Positions 1 through 8,445 are shown, counted from the first letter of the stretch. The stretch is 64,000 bases of DNA from Natrarchaeobius chitinivorans (GCF_003841505.1 NZ_REGA01000001.1:310001-374000); one strand, 5' to 3'. Made by a program: numbers and translations. The notes: a model not told the origin generated them from the sequence alone.

Positions 1-1
1 C

Positions 2-181
2 GAGGACGTGCGGGAGAAACTCCGCTCGCTCGCGTGGTGGGAGTGGGACGAGGAGACGATCCGAGCGAACAAGGAGTTCTTCGAGCGCGAACTGCGAGAG
101 CCAGAAGACGTTCCGGTCGTCGGATCCGAGGACGAGACAGGAAACCGAGAACCGATAGTGCAGCCATCGGCCACGCTGTAG
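2..181 (+). CDS. C-terminal fragment of a probable hexapeptide-repeat acetyltransferase (cut by window edge)
   Basis: An open frame enters from the left edge and ends with TAG at 179-181, giving 59 residues. The tail contains LAWWEWDEETIRANKEFF. The aromatic WW-W-x-E-x-I-x-x-N pattern is typical of the C-terminal helix that follows the left-handed beta-helix in the CatB/Vat xenobiotic O-acetyltransferases, so this is probably the end of such an enzyme. The hexapeptide repeats and catalytic His lie outside the window, so the assignment rests on the tail alone. Confidence 0.55.
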   Translation, partial: EDVREKLRSLAWWEWDEETIRANKEFFERELREPEDVPVVGSEDETGNREPIVQPSATL

Positions 182-216
182 CGGCGCCAGGCGAATCCCG
201 AATCCGGAGCCTGCGA

Positions 217-921
217 TCAGAGCAGCGCCGACAGCGCCAGGACGACCGCGAACGCGAGAATCGGGTAATCCACCCTCGAGAACGACAGCGGCGGGAGCGT
301 CGGGTTCCACGCGAAACACCGTGCCTGCAGGGCGAGACTGAGCCGATCGGCTCGCTCGAACGCTCGCGTCAGGCCCAACAGTCCGATCGTGCTCAGCCGC
401 TCGAGTGCCCCTCGTTCGGTTCCGAGTCTGACGGCCATGGCTTCGCGGATGGTACGGAGGTCGCCCCGGAGGACGGGCAAGAATCGAAAGACGAGCGCGA
501 CGCCGATACCGAGCATCTGTCCCGGCTTGCCCGGGATCGTCCGCTGGATCGCGCTCCGAGAGTGACGAACCGGCGTCGAGCGCACGTAGGCCGCGCTGAC
601 GAGGAGAATGAGGAGGACCCGATAGCTGGCCCGCAGGGAGGTGAGTCCGTCCTCGACGTCGATCCAGGGCGACCCGAACGTCACGGCTGCGACCAGAGGC
701 GCGATAGCGAGGACCACGAGCGCGAACCGGTAGGCGTACAGCGTCTCGAGGAGCCGAACGCGTGCCGCGGCGAGCACGACTCCGGTGACGGCACTGAGAA
801 CGACCAGGGCGGGCAGACTCGTGTGTGCGAGTGCGGTCGCCGCGAACCCGATCTGGACCGCGAGCTTCGAGCGCGGATCGAGCCGGTGGGCGATCGTCTC
901 GTCGGGTTCGTACGAGAGCAT
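217..921 (-). CDS. ECF transporter transmembrane subunit EcfT (BioN-like)
   Basis: This 234-residue membrane protein matches the CbiQ/BioN/EcfT family, the scaffold that couples the ATPases of an energy-coupling-factor importer to its substrate-binding subunit. The N-terminus carries HRLDPRSKL, typical of the family, followed by several hydrophobic segments (about residues 20-50, 65-80, 95-115 and 210-234). Around residues 150-200 is a charged cytoplasmic coupling region with an Ala-Arg-Gly-like motif (AMAVRLG) and ALQARCF. Its ATG overlaps the TGA of the upstream ATPase gene by one base, so the two are translationally coupled. With bioY upstream the substrate is inferred to be biotin. Confidence 0.9.
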   Translation of the reverse strand: MLSYEPDETIAHRLDPRSKLAVQIGFAATALAHTSLPALVVLSAVTGVVLAAARVRLLETLYAYRFALVVLAIAPLVAAVTFGSPWIDVEDGLTSLRASYRVLLILLVSAAYVRSTPVRHSRSAIQRTIPGKPGQMLGIGVALVFRFLPVLRGDLRTIREAMAVRLGTERGALERLSTIGLLGLTRAFERADRLSLALQARCFAWNPTLPPLSFSRVDYPILAFAVVLALSALL

Positions 922-1619
922 CAGGGAACCCGGACCGCGACGTCCGCGAGTCCGTCACGTGCCCGCTCTGGCGGCTCGTCCGCGACGATACGGCCGTCCC
1001 GCATGGCGATCACGCGATCGGCCATCTCGAGGACGTCTCGGAGGTCGTGGGTCGCGAGCACGACGCCGGTTCCCTCCGGAGACAGCGACTCGAGGCGGTC
1101 CAGCACGGATCGGCGAGCCGGGTCGTCGAGTCCGGTAAACGGCTCGTCGAGAACGAGATGAGTGGGTTCCATCGCGAGCGCACCGGCGATCGCGATCCGC
1201 GCCTGCTCGCCGCCCGAGAGCGTCGCGATCCGATCGTCGCCGCGGCCGCCCATGTTTACCGCCTCGAGGGCGACCGCGACTCGGCGGTCGATCTCCTCGC
1301 GCGGTAAGCCGAGGTTTTCGGGGCCGAACGCGATGTCCGCGCCGACGGTGGCAGCGACGAACTGGTCCCGGGGGTGTTGAAAGACCATGCCGACGCTCGA
1401 GCGGGCCGCGATCAGATCAGCCTCGACCGGTCGGCCGTCGACGAGGACCGATCCCTCGTCGGGCGAGAGCAGTCCGTTGCAGTGGCGCAACAGCGTCGTC
1501 TTCCCGCTGCCGTTGGCTCCGGCGAGGACGACGAACTCGCCGTCGTCGATCGACAGCGAGAGATCGGAGAGGACCGGAACGTCCTCGAAGGCGTACGAGA
1601 CGGATCGGAATTCGATCAT
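921..1619 (-). CDS. ECF transporter ATP-binding subunit EcfA (BioM-like)
   Basis: A 232-residue ABC ATPase with Walker A GANGSGKTT near residue 35, a Q-loop (FQHPRDQF) near 80, the signature LSGGEQARIAIAG near 135, Walker B HLVLDEPFTGLD near 155 and the switch His in ATHDLRDV near 190. The QHPRDQ Q-loop is characteristic of EcfA/CbiO/BioM ATPases. Only one ATPase gene is present, so the module probably uses a homodimer. It lies 12 bp downstream of bioY and overlaps ecfT by one base. Biotin uptake is inferred from this context. Confidence 0.92.
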   Translation of the reverse strand: MIEFRSVSYAFEDVPVLSDLSLSIDDGEFVVLAGANGSGKTTLLRHCNGLLSPDEGSVLVDGRPVEADLIAARSSVGMVFQHPRDQFVAATVGADIAFGPENLGLPREEIDRRVAVALEAVNMGGRGDDRIATLSGGEQARIAIAGALAMEPTHLVLDEPFTGLDDPARRSVLDRLESLSPEGTGVVLATHDLRDVLEMADRVIAMRDGRIVADEPPERARDGLADVAVRVP

Positions 1620-1631
1620 CGTCGCTCGGGA

Positions 1632-2219
1632 TTACGGCCGGACCTGTGTAATCCGTTTGCTCTTGACGATAGCGACCGCCGCGACCATCTTGAGCAGGTC
1701 GCCAACGAGGAACGGAACCATCCCCATGGCGACCGCCTCCAGGAGTTCGAGTTCGAGCAGCCAGGCCATGTAGCCGACGCCCATCCCGTAGATGACGACC
1801 ATCGATGCGACGAGCGCGACGACGACGATCGGAAGGGGTTGCTCGGCGGGGTCGCGTAGCTCGGTTCCGCGGTGGACCATAACTCCGATCAGCCACGCCG
1901 CAACCACGTACCCCCAGAGGTAGCCCCCGGTCTGGCCGAACAGAATTCCGATCCCGCTTTTCATCTCTGCGAACACCGGGAGACCGACCGCACCGGCGGT
2001 GAGATACAACAGGACCGAGAAGGGCCCCCAGACCGGCCCGAGATAGAGTCCCGCGAGGAAGACGAACAGAACCTGAAGTGTGATCGGTACCGGGGAGATC
2101 GGTATCGGAATCGAAACGGGTGCGGTCGCTCCTAACAGGGCCGCGAGTATCGCAGCTCGAGCGAACGACCGGACGACATCGTCGGCGACGGGATCGACCG
2201 ACTCTCGATGCGTTTCCAT
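1632..2219 (-). CDS. bioY: Biotin transporter substrate-binding subunit BioY
   Basis: A 195-residue membrane protein of the BioY family, the S component that binds biotin in ECF transporters. The conserved motifs PIPISPVPITLQ near residue 45 and FGQTGGYLWGY near residue 110 are visible, with about six hydrophobic segments. The ATG at 2217-2219 is the only Met close to the conserved start; the open frame runs further upstream but that part lacks family character. It is the first gene of a bioY-ecfA-ecfT operon, and a BirA-type palindrome lies 14 to 43 bp upstream of the ATG. Confidence 0.95.
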   Translation of the reverse strand: METHRESVDPVADDVVRSFARAAILAALLGATAPVSIPIPISPVPITLQVLFVFLAGLYLGPVWGPFSVLLYLTAGAVGLPVFAEMKSGIGILFGQTGGYLWGYVVAAWLIGVMVHRGTELRDPAEQPLPIVVVALVASMVVIYGMGVGYMAWLLELELLEAVAMGMVPFLVGDLLKMVAAVAIVKSKRITQVRP

Positions 2220-2232
2220 ACGCTCCGTCTCC

Positions 2233-2262
2233 CGTAAACCAAAATTAAGGTTGTGGTTTACG
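2233..2262. promoter_or_regulatory. BirA-type biotin operator upstream of bioY
   Basis: A perfect palindrome CGTAAACC-N14-GGTTTACG lies directly upstream of bioY. It matches the known BirA-box consensus TTGTAAACC-N14/15-GGTTTACAA in both core and spacing, differing only at the outermost bases. Its position over the expected promoter (AT-rich spacer AAAATTAAGG) fits repression of uptake when biotin is plentiful, by a BirA carrying an N-terminal DNA-binding domain. No birA gene is in the window. Confidence 0.85.
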
Positions 2263-2475
2263 AGGATGGAGAGGGGAAACGAAATCGGCCCCGAATTCGG
2301 GGGCAAGAATCGTTCGAAACCACGAATTCCTTTCGATTTCGATGACGGTCCGTCGACGCCGACAGTTCGAGAAGCGGGCGATAGCCCCGGTGAGAGGCCA
2401 CTCGTCCGCAGGTCTCGGATGCGTTCTCGAGTAAGACGCGATTGTCTCGAGGAGCTAACTGGAACGACCGGGCCG
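2263..2475. other. Intergenic stretch with no gene seen
   Basis: Between the biotin operator and the next promoter I find no open frame with haloarchaeal codon character, no RNA gene and no clear repeat. Confidence 0.5.
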
Positions 2476-2481
2476 TTTATA
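2476..2481 (+). promoter_or_regulatory. TATA-like box upstream of the 2511 small ORF
   Basis: TTTATA sits in a GC-rich context 35 bp before the ATG at 2511. The transcription start expected about 27 bp downstream would fall near 2503, leaving a leader of only a few bases, as is usual in haloarchaea. It would drive the small ORF and, through it, the 1481-residue protein. Confidence 0.5.
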
Positions 2482-2510
2482 CGCGAATTCGATCCGCTCA
2501 CGTGAGACGG

Positions 2511-2717
2511 ATGTACATCGCCAGTGCGTGGTTCGGAACGCAGGGGAATCGATCGACGGGATGGTATCGGTGGGCCGGAACGGATGGTGCGGATCGGTAC
2601 TCGAGTGGCGAGACCGACGAACGGGTCAGGCGCGGATCGGCCGTCGCGAAGGGGCGTCTGGCCGTCGCAGGGAGTCGATTCGTGAAGGGACGGCTGGCCG
2701 CCGAGGGGGGTCGGTAA
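2511..2717 (+). CDS. Possible small Arg/Gly-rich leader ORF in front of the giant repeat protein
   Basis: A 68-residue frame starts with ATG 35 bp after a TATA-like box and ends with TAA at 2715-2717, immediately followed, in the same frame, by the ATG of the giant protein gene. The product is rich in Arg, Gly, Ser and Trp and has a duplicated AKGRLAV/VKGRLAA segment near its end. It is basic, which is unusual for a haloarchaeal protein, and I recognise no family. It may be a real upstream peptide, a translated leader that couples to the next gene, or a chance frame. The TAA-ATG junction and the promoter position argue for translation. Confidence 0.35.
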   Translation: MYIASAWFGTQGNRSTGWYRWAGTDGADRYSSGETDERVRRGSAVAKGRLAVAGSRFVKGRLAAEGGR

Positions 2718-5700
2718 ATGCCCTCGCGTGCGGGTCTTGGAGTGGTGGTCGTCGCAGCCGTCATGGTAACCAGCATCGTCGCCCTCCCGCTGCTCGGCGG
2801 CGGTCTCGGCAGCGTTCTCGAGGGGTCCGAAACCGGCGAGGAGGCCTCGGCGCTCGAGGGAGGGGGCGATCTCCTCGAGTCGGTCGACACGGCTAACGAC
2901 GCCGCTGGTTCGACCGATTCGGGAGGCGTTCAGGCTGGGCCCGGCGTCGAACTCGTCTCGATGGCGGCGGCCGAATCCGGCTCGAGTGCCGAACTGTCGA
3001 TCTCTCAGGAACACGAGACCGCCGTCGAAGACGGCGTCGACGAGGGGATCGAACTCGCCCAGTCACAGGGCGTCGAGGTGAGCCAGGAGCAGCGCGCGAC
3101 CGCGGTCGAGGCAGCCACCGACGCCGTCGTCCAGCACCAGGAAGCCGAAATCGAACAGGTTCAGCGGGCGACCGCGGGTGCGGTTCACGGCTCGCTGATG
3201 CAGGCCCAGGCGGTCGAGGCCGAAGGGATGCAGTCGGCGGTCGCCGGAGCGACCGGCGGCGCGCTCTCGCAGTACCAGACGGTCGAGGCGAGCCAGATGC
3301 AGAGTGCGAGCTGGGGCGCGGCCCACGGCGCGCTCGCCCAGAAACAGCGCGTGACCGTCGAGCAGATACAGGTCGCGACGTACGGCGCAGCGGCCGGTGC
3401 CGCGAGCGAGGCCGGCGAGAAGGGGATCGATCGAACGCCGAAGATCCAGGAAGCCGCCCAGGGTGCGGCCTACGGCGTCCTCGACCAGTATCAGCGGATC
3501 ACCGTCGAGCAACGCCAGGAGATAACCCTCGAGCACGTCCGCCACGCGGCGGCGGGCGCGTCGGCCGGTGCGCTCGAAGGGAGCACCGAGGCCGTCCTCG
3601 AGCAAGAGCAGGTGATCGAGATCGAACAACACCAGCGGGTAGACATAAAGCAGGTTCAGAAAGCGGCGAAGGGCGCGGCGAAAGGCGCGCTCGTCCAGAA
3701 GCAGACGGTGACGGTCGAACAGACCCAGGCCGCCGCACGCGGGGCGGGGAAAGGGTCACTGAAGCAGGTCCAGTCGGTTCGAATCGAACAGGTTCAGCGG
3801 ATCTCGATCACGATGATCCAGGAAGCTTCGTTCGGTGCCGCGAAGGGGGCGATCGTCCAGAGTCAGGAGGCGACGGTCGAACAGATTCAGGCGGCTGCTG
3901 ACGGGGCTGCGGGCGGGACTCTCGTCCAGCATCAGGAGATCTCGATCACGCAGATCCAGTACGCCGCGACCGGGGCCTCGAAAGGCGTGGTCGAGTCGGC
4001 GATCCAGTACCAGGTCGTCGAGGTCGAACAGATTCAGGCCGCTGCACGCGGGGCCGGTGAAGGTGCGGTCCTCCAGAAGCAGGTCGTCGACGTCACGCAG
4101 GTTCAGGCCCTCGCGAGCGGTACCTCGAGCGGAACGCTCGCACAGCACCAGGAGGCGACGGTCACACAGCTCCAGGTGGCGTCTCGAAGCGCCGCCCAGG
4201 AGACGGCCAGAGCAATCCAGTACCAGCGCGTCAGCATCACCCAGCTACAGGTGCTGTCCCAGGAGACTGCGGCTGACACGACAGCCTACGCGGTCTCGGA
4301 GGACACCGACGACGAGACGCAACTCGTCCAGTTCGTCGAAGTCGAAGTCGTCCAGAAGGTCGAGGAGATCGACGAACTCGAGGGGACGGCGACGATCACG
4401 TTCTCCGATCAAGAATCCGACGGAGAGAGCGTCGTCGTGGACGACGTGGAGCTCTCGGAAGGCGGGTTCGTGGCGATCTACGACGGGATGGACGTCGACG
4501 CGGATCCCGATGGCGTGATCGGCGTCTCGAGTTACCTCGAGTCCGGCGACCACGAGGACCTCGAGATCGAACTCGCGGACCCGCTCGCCGAAAGCGGACC
4601 GCTCGTCGCGGTCGTCCACCACGACACGACCGGCGACGAGACGTTCCAGTACGGCGAAACCGACGGCGCGGAGGACGAACCGTACGTCGCAGACGGCGGA
4701 GGGCCGGTCCTCGACGCCGCGTTCGTGACGGTCGAGGAGCCGACTGAAGACGAAGCGTCCCTCTCGGTATCCGATCAGGAAGGCGACGGGGAAACCCTCG
4801 TCGTCGACGAGGCGAACGCGTCGGTCGAGTACGTCGTCGCGGCCGAGTACGACGGCGAGCGGGTCGACAGCGACTCGTTCGACGCCGGCGAACCGGTCGA
4901 ACCGCTCGAACTCGACCTCGAGCCGGCGCTCGAGGAGAACGCGACCGTCGACGTCTCCGTACGATCGGTCGCGGACGACGAGGTACTCGCGAGCGAATCG
5001 ATCGAGTACACGGTCGTGGACGCGCCGCCGGACGACGCCGACGCGACCCTCGCGATTAGCGATCAGGACGGCAGCGGCGAGGCGGTCGTCGTCGAGCAGG
5101 CGAGCGCGGACGTTCCGTTCGCGATCATCGTCACCGACGAGGACGGCGAGATACGCGGCGAAAGCGTCCCGTTCGAGGCGAACGAGGTCGTCGAGAACGA
5201 GAGCATCGGAATCGACCCGCCGCTCGAGGAGGACGCGACCGTCGAGGTGGCCGTCGTTTCGCTTGCCGACCTCGGGGGTGACGACGCGAACTCGGAATTC
5301 ACGGAGAACCCGGGCCTCGAGACGCTCTCCGGCGACATCGACGCATCCGTCGCGTCCGATACTGTCGCCGTCGGCGAATCTGAATCGCTCGATGACGTCC
5401 CCGTGACACCCCTCGAGAGCGTCGACGTCGACGACGCGCCGGTCCTCGAGAGCGAGACGATCGAGTACACCGTCGAGGACGTCCCGCCCGAGTTCGACGT
5501 CGAGTTCGTCGACTGTTTCGAAGCGAACGTGACCGGCTCCTTCGAGGACGGCGACACCGTCATCGTGGCGACCGGTTTCTACGAGTCGAGCGGCTTCGGG
5601 AACACGATGGGCGAGTACGCGATCACCGTCGGCGACGACGTCGACGCCCCGCTCGAGGGGACGATCGTCTTCGAGGTCGGCGAGGAGTACGAGATCACAG

Positions 5701-7163
5701 AAACCGACGACGGGGCGACGGTCGAGGTTCCACCCGGCGAGTTCGGCGCGGCGATCACGGGAATCAGTTCGCCCGAGGCAATCCCCGGCGAAATCGACTA
5801 TCCGAATCCGGATGCCGCGGATTGTCTCGAACAGGTCAGACCCGACCTGCCGGATCTCGACGTGGCGGAGACGACGCCGACCGACGACGCGATCGACGTG
5901 ACCTTCGAGTACGAAAACCCCAACGACGCCGACCTGATCGTCGACAGCGAGTTCCTCGAGGGAACGACCGACGACGAACCCCCCGAGGAACTGTCGGCCG
6001 ACGGCGGCGAGTTCACCGTCGAGTGGACGCCGGCGGACGACGACGAACGACTCGTCTGGCGAGCCGGGATGGGGTTCTACGACTACGACGAGGAAGAGTG
6101 GCCCACCGCCGAGACGGACGCCGCGGGCGAGATCGACCCCGGCGAACCGTTCTTCGGTGTCTCGATCGTCGAGACGAACTCGCCCGTCGAGGAGGGTGAG
6201 ACGCTCGAGGTCGTCGCGGAGGTAGCCAACGCCGGCGACGCCGACGGAACCCAGGAAGTCGAACTCGCGGTCGACGAGGTCGTCGTCGACGCCGCGACGG
6301 TGTCGCTCGAACCCGGCGACGTCGAGACGGTCGCTCTCGAGTACGAGACCGTCGACGTCGAACCCGGCGAGTACACGGCCACGGTCTCGAGCGATGACGA
6401 GTCCGCCGAGATCGCCGTGACGATCGAACCGGCTGGTGAACCCGCCGCGTTCGTCGTGAGCGATCTGTCGGCCCCCGAAACTGCCGAACCCGGCGAGACG
6501 GTGGAGGTCGACGCGACGATCGAAAACGAGGGCGACCTCGAGGGAACGGCCGTCGCGACGTACGCGGTAAACGACCAACCGATCGCCGACGCGACGATCG
6601 AACTCGAGGGCGAGGAATCGACGGTCGTGACGTTCGCCTCGACGCTCCCCGAGGGTGAATCGACGCACTCGGTCGCGGTCGACGGGAGCGAGTTGGCGAC
6701 AACTATCTCGGCGGCTGGCGATACCGAGACCGACGGCGAAACGACCGGAAGTGTGGAAACGGACGGTGACTCGATCGACGAGACAGTGACGGACGACGCG
6801 GCAGACGGAACCGACGCGATCGGGGATTCACAACCTCAGACGTTCGACGACGCCGGAGGGGACGGAGATGGACCGTCCGCCGATCAGGACGATGACGATC
6901 CGCTCGAGACACCCGAAACCGGGGACGAGGCCGGGACCGGGGACGGTACGGGGACGGAAGACGATTCCGCGAACGCGGCGGAAACTGAAGTGAACCCGGA
7001 CGAGGGAGACGAAACAGAGGCGAGTGAGGGAGACGAAGCAGAGGGGAGCGGGGGAGGCGAAACGGAGCCGAATGAGGGGGCCGAAACGGAGGCGAGTGAA
7101 GAAGCCGGAAATGGTGAAACAGACGCCGCTATTCAGGGGTCTGTCGGTGCCGGTGTCGGCTGA
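2718..7163 (+). CDS. Giant exported protein: about fifteen 23-residue QxQ repeats, DUF7282-like and CARDB-like modules
   Basis: This 1481-residue protein starts with a short basic stretch and one hydrophobic segment (residues 6-28: signal peptide or N-anchor). Residues 95-517 hold about fifteen repeats, mostly 23 residues, of the form AAxGAxxGxLxQxQxVxVEQxQ, in which a small-residue helix-like half alternates with a Gln/beta-branched half. Residues about 556-672 resemble the haloarchaeal DUF7282 module (ITFSDQESDGESVVVDDV...). Two related modules follow, each opening with SxSDQ/AISDQ and closing with ETIEYTV or SIEYTV. Two CARDB-like Ig folds lie near 1147-1235 and 1246-1335, and an acidic low-complexity tail ends the protein. 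I see no PGF-CTERM signal or C-terminal membrane anchor. The start is fixed by an in-frame TAA directly before the ATG. Role unknown; surface or extracellular structural or adhesive function is inferred. Confidence 0.85.
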   Translation: MPSRAGLGVVVVAAVMVTSIVALPLLGGGLGSVLEGSETGEEASALEGGGDLLESVDTANDAAGSTDSGGVQAGPGVELVSMAAAESGSSAELSISQEHETAVEDGVDEGIELAQSQGVEVSQEQRATAVEAATDAVVQHQEAEIEQVQRATAGAVHGSLMQAQAVEAEGMQSAVAGATGGALSQYQTVEASQMQSASWGAAHGALAQKQRVTVEQIQVATYGAAAGAASEAGEKGIDRTPKIQEAAQGAAYGVLDQYQRITVEQRQEITLEHVRHAAAGASAGALEGSTEAVLEQEQVIEIEQHQRVDIKQVQKAAKGAAKGALVQKQTVTVEQTQAAARGAGKGSLKQVQSVRIEQVQRISITMIQEASFGAAKGAIVQSQEATVEQIQAAADGAAGGTLVQHQEISITQIQYAATGASKGVVESAIQYQVVEVEQIQAAARGAGEGAVLQKQVVDVTQVQALASGTSSGTLAQHQEATVTQLQVASRSAAQETARAIQYQRVSITQLQVLSQETAADTTAYAVSEDTDDETQLVQFVEVEVVQKVEEIDELEGTATITFSDQESDGESVVVDDVELSEGGFVAIYDGMDVDADPDGVIGVSSYLESGDHEDLEIELADPLAESGPLVAVVHHDTTGDETFQYGETDGAEDEPYVADGGGPVLDAAFVTVEEPTEDEASLSVSDQEGDGETLVVDEANASVEYVVAAEYDGERVDSDSFDAGEPVEPLELDLEPALEENATVDVSVRSVADDEVLASESIEYTVVDAPPDDADATLAISDQDGSGEAVVVEQASADVPFAIIVTDEDGEIRGESVPFEANEVVENESIGIDPPLEEDATVEVAVVSLADLGGDDANSEFTENPGLETLSGDIDASVASDTVAVGESESLDDVPVTPLESVDVDDAPVLESETIEYTVEDVPPEFDVEFVDCFEANVTGSFEDGDTVIVATGFYESSGFGNTMGEYAITVGDDVDAPLEGTIVFEVGEEYEITETDDGATVEVPPGEFGAAITGISSPEAIPGEIDYPNPDAADCLEQVRPDLPDLDVAETTPTDDAIDVTFEYENPNDADLIVDSEFLEGTTDDEPPEELSADGGEFTVEWTPADDDERLVWRAGMGFYDYDEEEWPTAETDAAGEIDPGEPFFGVSIVETNSPVEEGETLEVVAEVANAGDADGTQEVELAVDEVVVDAATVSLEPGDVETVALEYETVDVEPGEYTATVSSDDESAEIAVTIEPAGEPAAFVVSDLSAPETAEPGETVEVDATIENEGDLEGTAVATYAVNDQPIADATIELEGEESTVVTFASTLPEGESTHSVAVDGSELATTISAAGDTETDGETTGSVETDGDSIDETVTDDAADGTDAIGDSQPQTFDDAGGDGDGPSADQDDDDPLETPETGDEAGTGDGTGTEDDSANAAETEVNPDEGDETEASEGDEAEGSGGGETEPNEGAETEASEEAGNGETDAAIQGSVGAGVG

Positions 7164-7175
7164 CAGGAGGTCGCG

Positions 7176-7463
7176 TCAGTGCTGGTGACCGGTCGCCTCG
7201 CCGAACGTCACGCCGAAGCGTTCCTCGAAGAGGTCCATCACGCGCGCCTCCTGTGCCTCGAGGTCGTCGTCCGCGCCGTCCCCGTGGTGGACGAGGTGGT
7301 GTGCGCGACTGGCGAACGAGAGGAGAACGACGTCGCCGACCGTCTCGGCGTCGGTCTGGTCACCTTCCGAAACGAGGTCGACGAGGCCCGAAGGAACCGT
7401 AATCTCGTCGGAGCCGTCTTCGGATTCGATCGAGAACGTAATCGTGTCTACGTCGTCGGACAT
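7176..7463 (-). CDS. Conserved haloarchaeal small acidic protein (DUF7545-like)
   Basis: A 95-residue acidic protein, convergent with the giant gene and only 12 bp from its stop. It begins MSDDVDTITFSIESEDG and ends in a His-containing tail (ATGHQH). I believe it belongs to a small haloarchaeal family (DUF7545), but this is from memory of the family pattern rather than a search. The frame extends upstream to 7583, but that portion covers the promoter of the divergent gene at 7577, so the ATG at 7461-7463 is preferred. Function unknown. Confidence 0.7.
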   Translation of the reverse strand: MSDDVDTITFSIESEDGSDEITVPSGLVDLVSEGDQTDAETVGDVVLLSFASRAHHLVHHGDGADDDLEAQEARVMDLFEERFGVTFGEATGHQH

Positions 7464-7576
7464 ACCCCTACGGTCGGGAAGCCACCGTAAAGATGCTGTG
7501 GCTTGCGACGGGTTCCGGGCCGACCCCGAATTACCGGGGCCTGGCGTTTTTACTGGTAGAAGACGTACGGATTCCC

Positions 7577-7720
7577 ATGCCAACCGTCGAACTCGAGGAG
7601 GAAACGATCGAACGGCTGGACGCGCTCAAAATCGAGGACGAATCCTACGACGAACTGATCACCGAGCTCATCAACATCTACGAAACGAGCGAGTACACGC
7701 TCTTTCGGGCCGGGGACTGA
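7577..7720 (+). CDS. 47-residue VapB/DUF7557-like small protein
   Basis: The product MPTVELEEETIERLDALKI... has a short beta strand followed by two helices, with the ExLDALKxxDESYDELI pattern seen in VapB-type (DUF217/DUF7557) antitoxins. No toxin gene adjoins it, so it may be an orphan DNA-binding protein. A TTTTTA box lies about 28 bp before the ATG, indicating a leaderless message. The last base of its TGA stop is the first base of an 82-bp palindromic element. Confidence 0.7.
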   Translation: MPTVELEEETIERLDALKIEDESYDELITELINIYETSEYTLFRAGD

Positions 7721-7801
7721 TACGGTTTACTGTAAGTCATTTCCGGCGCAACCGCGACCCAGGCGGCGGTTGCGCCGGTAAATCGTTACAGCAATCCGTA
7801 T
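7720..7801. repeat. 82-bp palindromic element, copy 1
   Basis: The element begins ATACGG and ends CCGTAT. It folds as an outer stem ATACGG/CCGTAT, a second stem CTGTAA/TTACAG after a four-base internal loop, and an inner stem GGCGCAACCGC/GCGGTTGCGCC around a short loop. It starts within the stop codon of the preceding gene (TGATACGG). A second copy of identical length is at 35273-35354, and variants with different but still complementary arms occur at 12084, 19091 and 25242. Confidence 0.85.
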
Positions 7802-7832
7802 GACGGACCGCTGTCAGTCTGTGGTATCCCGG

Positions 7833-8276
7833 TCACTCCTGCTCGCTGACCGACTCCCGGACCGAACTCCAGCGTCCCTTCGACTCGAGGTGCGACTGTA
7901 ACTCGTCGGCGTACTCCTGGGTGAGGCGTTCGGCGGCGTCGCGTTTTTCCGCGTGGTCGTCCCCGCCACCGAGTCCGAGCGACCCCTTGATCGAATCGAA
8001 AATCCCACCCGAGGATCCCGACTGTGCGCCGCCTCCCGGCCCCATCCGGGCGTCGACGTTCTCGAGTTCGGGGAGGATCTGCTCGACCTTGTCCGTGTTG
8101 GCGACGATCCGCGCCCGCTCGGGATCGTCCGGATGCTCGATCTCGAATTCGGTCGCGGTCATGATCAGGCTCCACTGCTGGTTCGAGAACTCCGATCCCT
8201 GGATCCGCGAGGAAAACTCCTGATCGACCGTCATCCGCTCGCCGACGATCCGGTCGGTCCACGACGATTTGCTCAT
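7833..8276 (-). CDS. DUF5799 family protein
   Basis: A 147-residue acidic protein beginning MSKSSWTDRIVGERMTVDQEF, which fits the haloarchaeal DUF5799 family. It has an N-terminal alpha/beta half with TATEFEIEHPDDPERARIVA and a Gly-rich linker (MGPGGGAQSG, LGLGGGDD) before a helical C-terminus. No catalytic motif or membrane segment is visible. Function unknown. The ATG at 8274-8276 matches the family start; an upstream in-frame extension to 8456 crosses an IS-end-like sequence and is unlikely. Confidence 0.8.
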   Translation of the reverse strand: MSKSSWTDRIVGERMTVDQEFSSRIQGSEFSNQQWSLIMTATEFEIEHPDDPERARIVANTDKVEQILPELENVDARMGPGGGAQSGSSGGIFDSIKGSLGLGGGDDHAEKRDAAERLTQEYADELQSHLESKGRWSSVRESVSEQE

Positions 8277-8373
8277 ATCGGGCGGTAGGGACGGTGTGCG
8301 TATCAGAGTTTCCCCTCGTCGGGAGTCGGCGGCGTTCGACCAGCCCATAAATGACAAAAATATAGTAAAATCC

Positions 8374-8445
8374 GGCTCTGTTGAAATCCTCAAGAAGTGA
8401 CAGTTTTCACGCGTCGTGCTGCATACAGAGCATGTACTCAGCATT
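8374..8445 (+). mobile_element. IS-end-like sequence, left copy of an inverted pair
   Basis: GCTCTGTTGAAATCCT at 8375-8390 recurs as an exact inverted copy at 11480-11495. About 35 bp further in, CGTGCTGCATACAGAGC here matches CGTGCTGAATACACAGC of the other copy read inward. Paired ends in inverted orientation suggest the termini of an insertion sequence or of a mobilised segment. No transposase gene lies between them. Confidence 0.55.

Noticed and set aside
34-1307. Long plus-strand frames opposite the EcfT/EcfA genes
   Set aside because: They are antisense shadows with Arg-rich, motif-free products; the minus strand encodes clear ECF proteins.
4245-6668. 807-residue minus frame inside the giant gene
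   Set aside because: It has no domain signature and is the reverse-frame consequence of GC-rich acidic repeats; the plus frame has signal, repeats and Ig-like modules.
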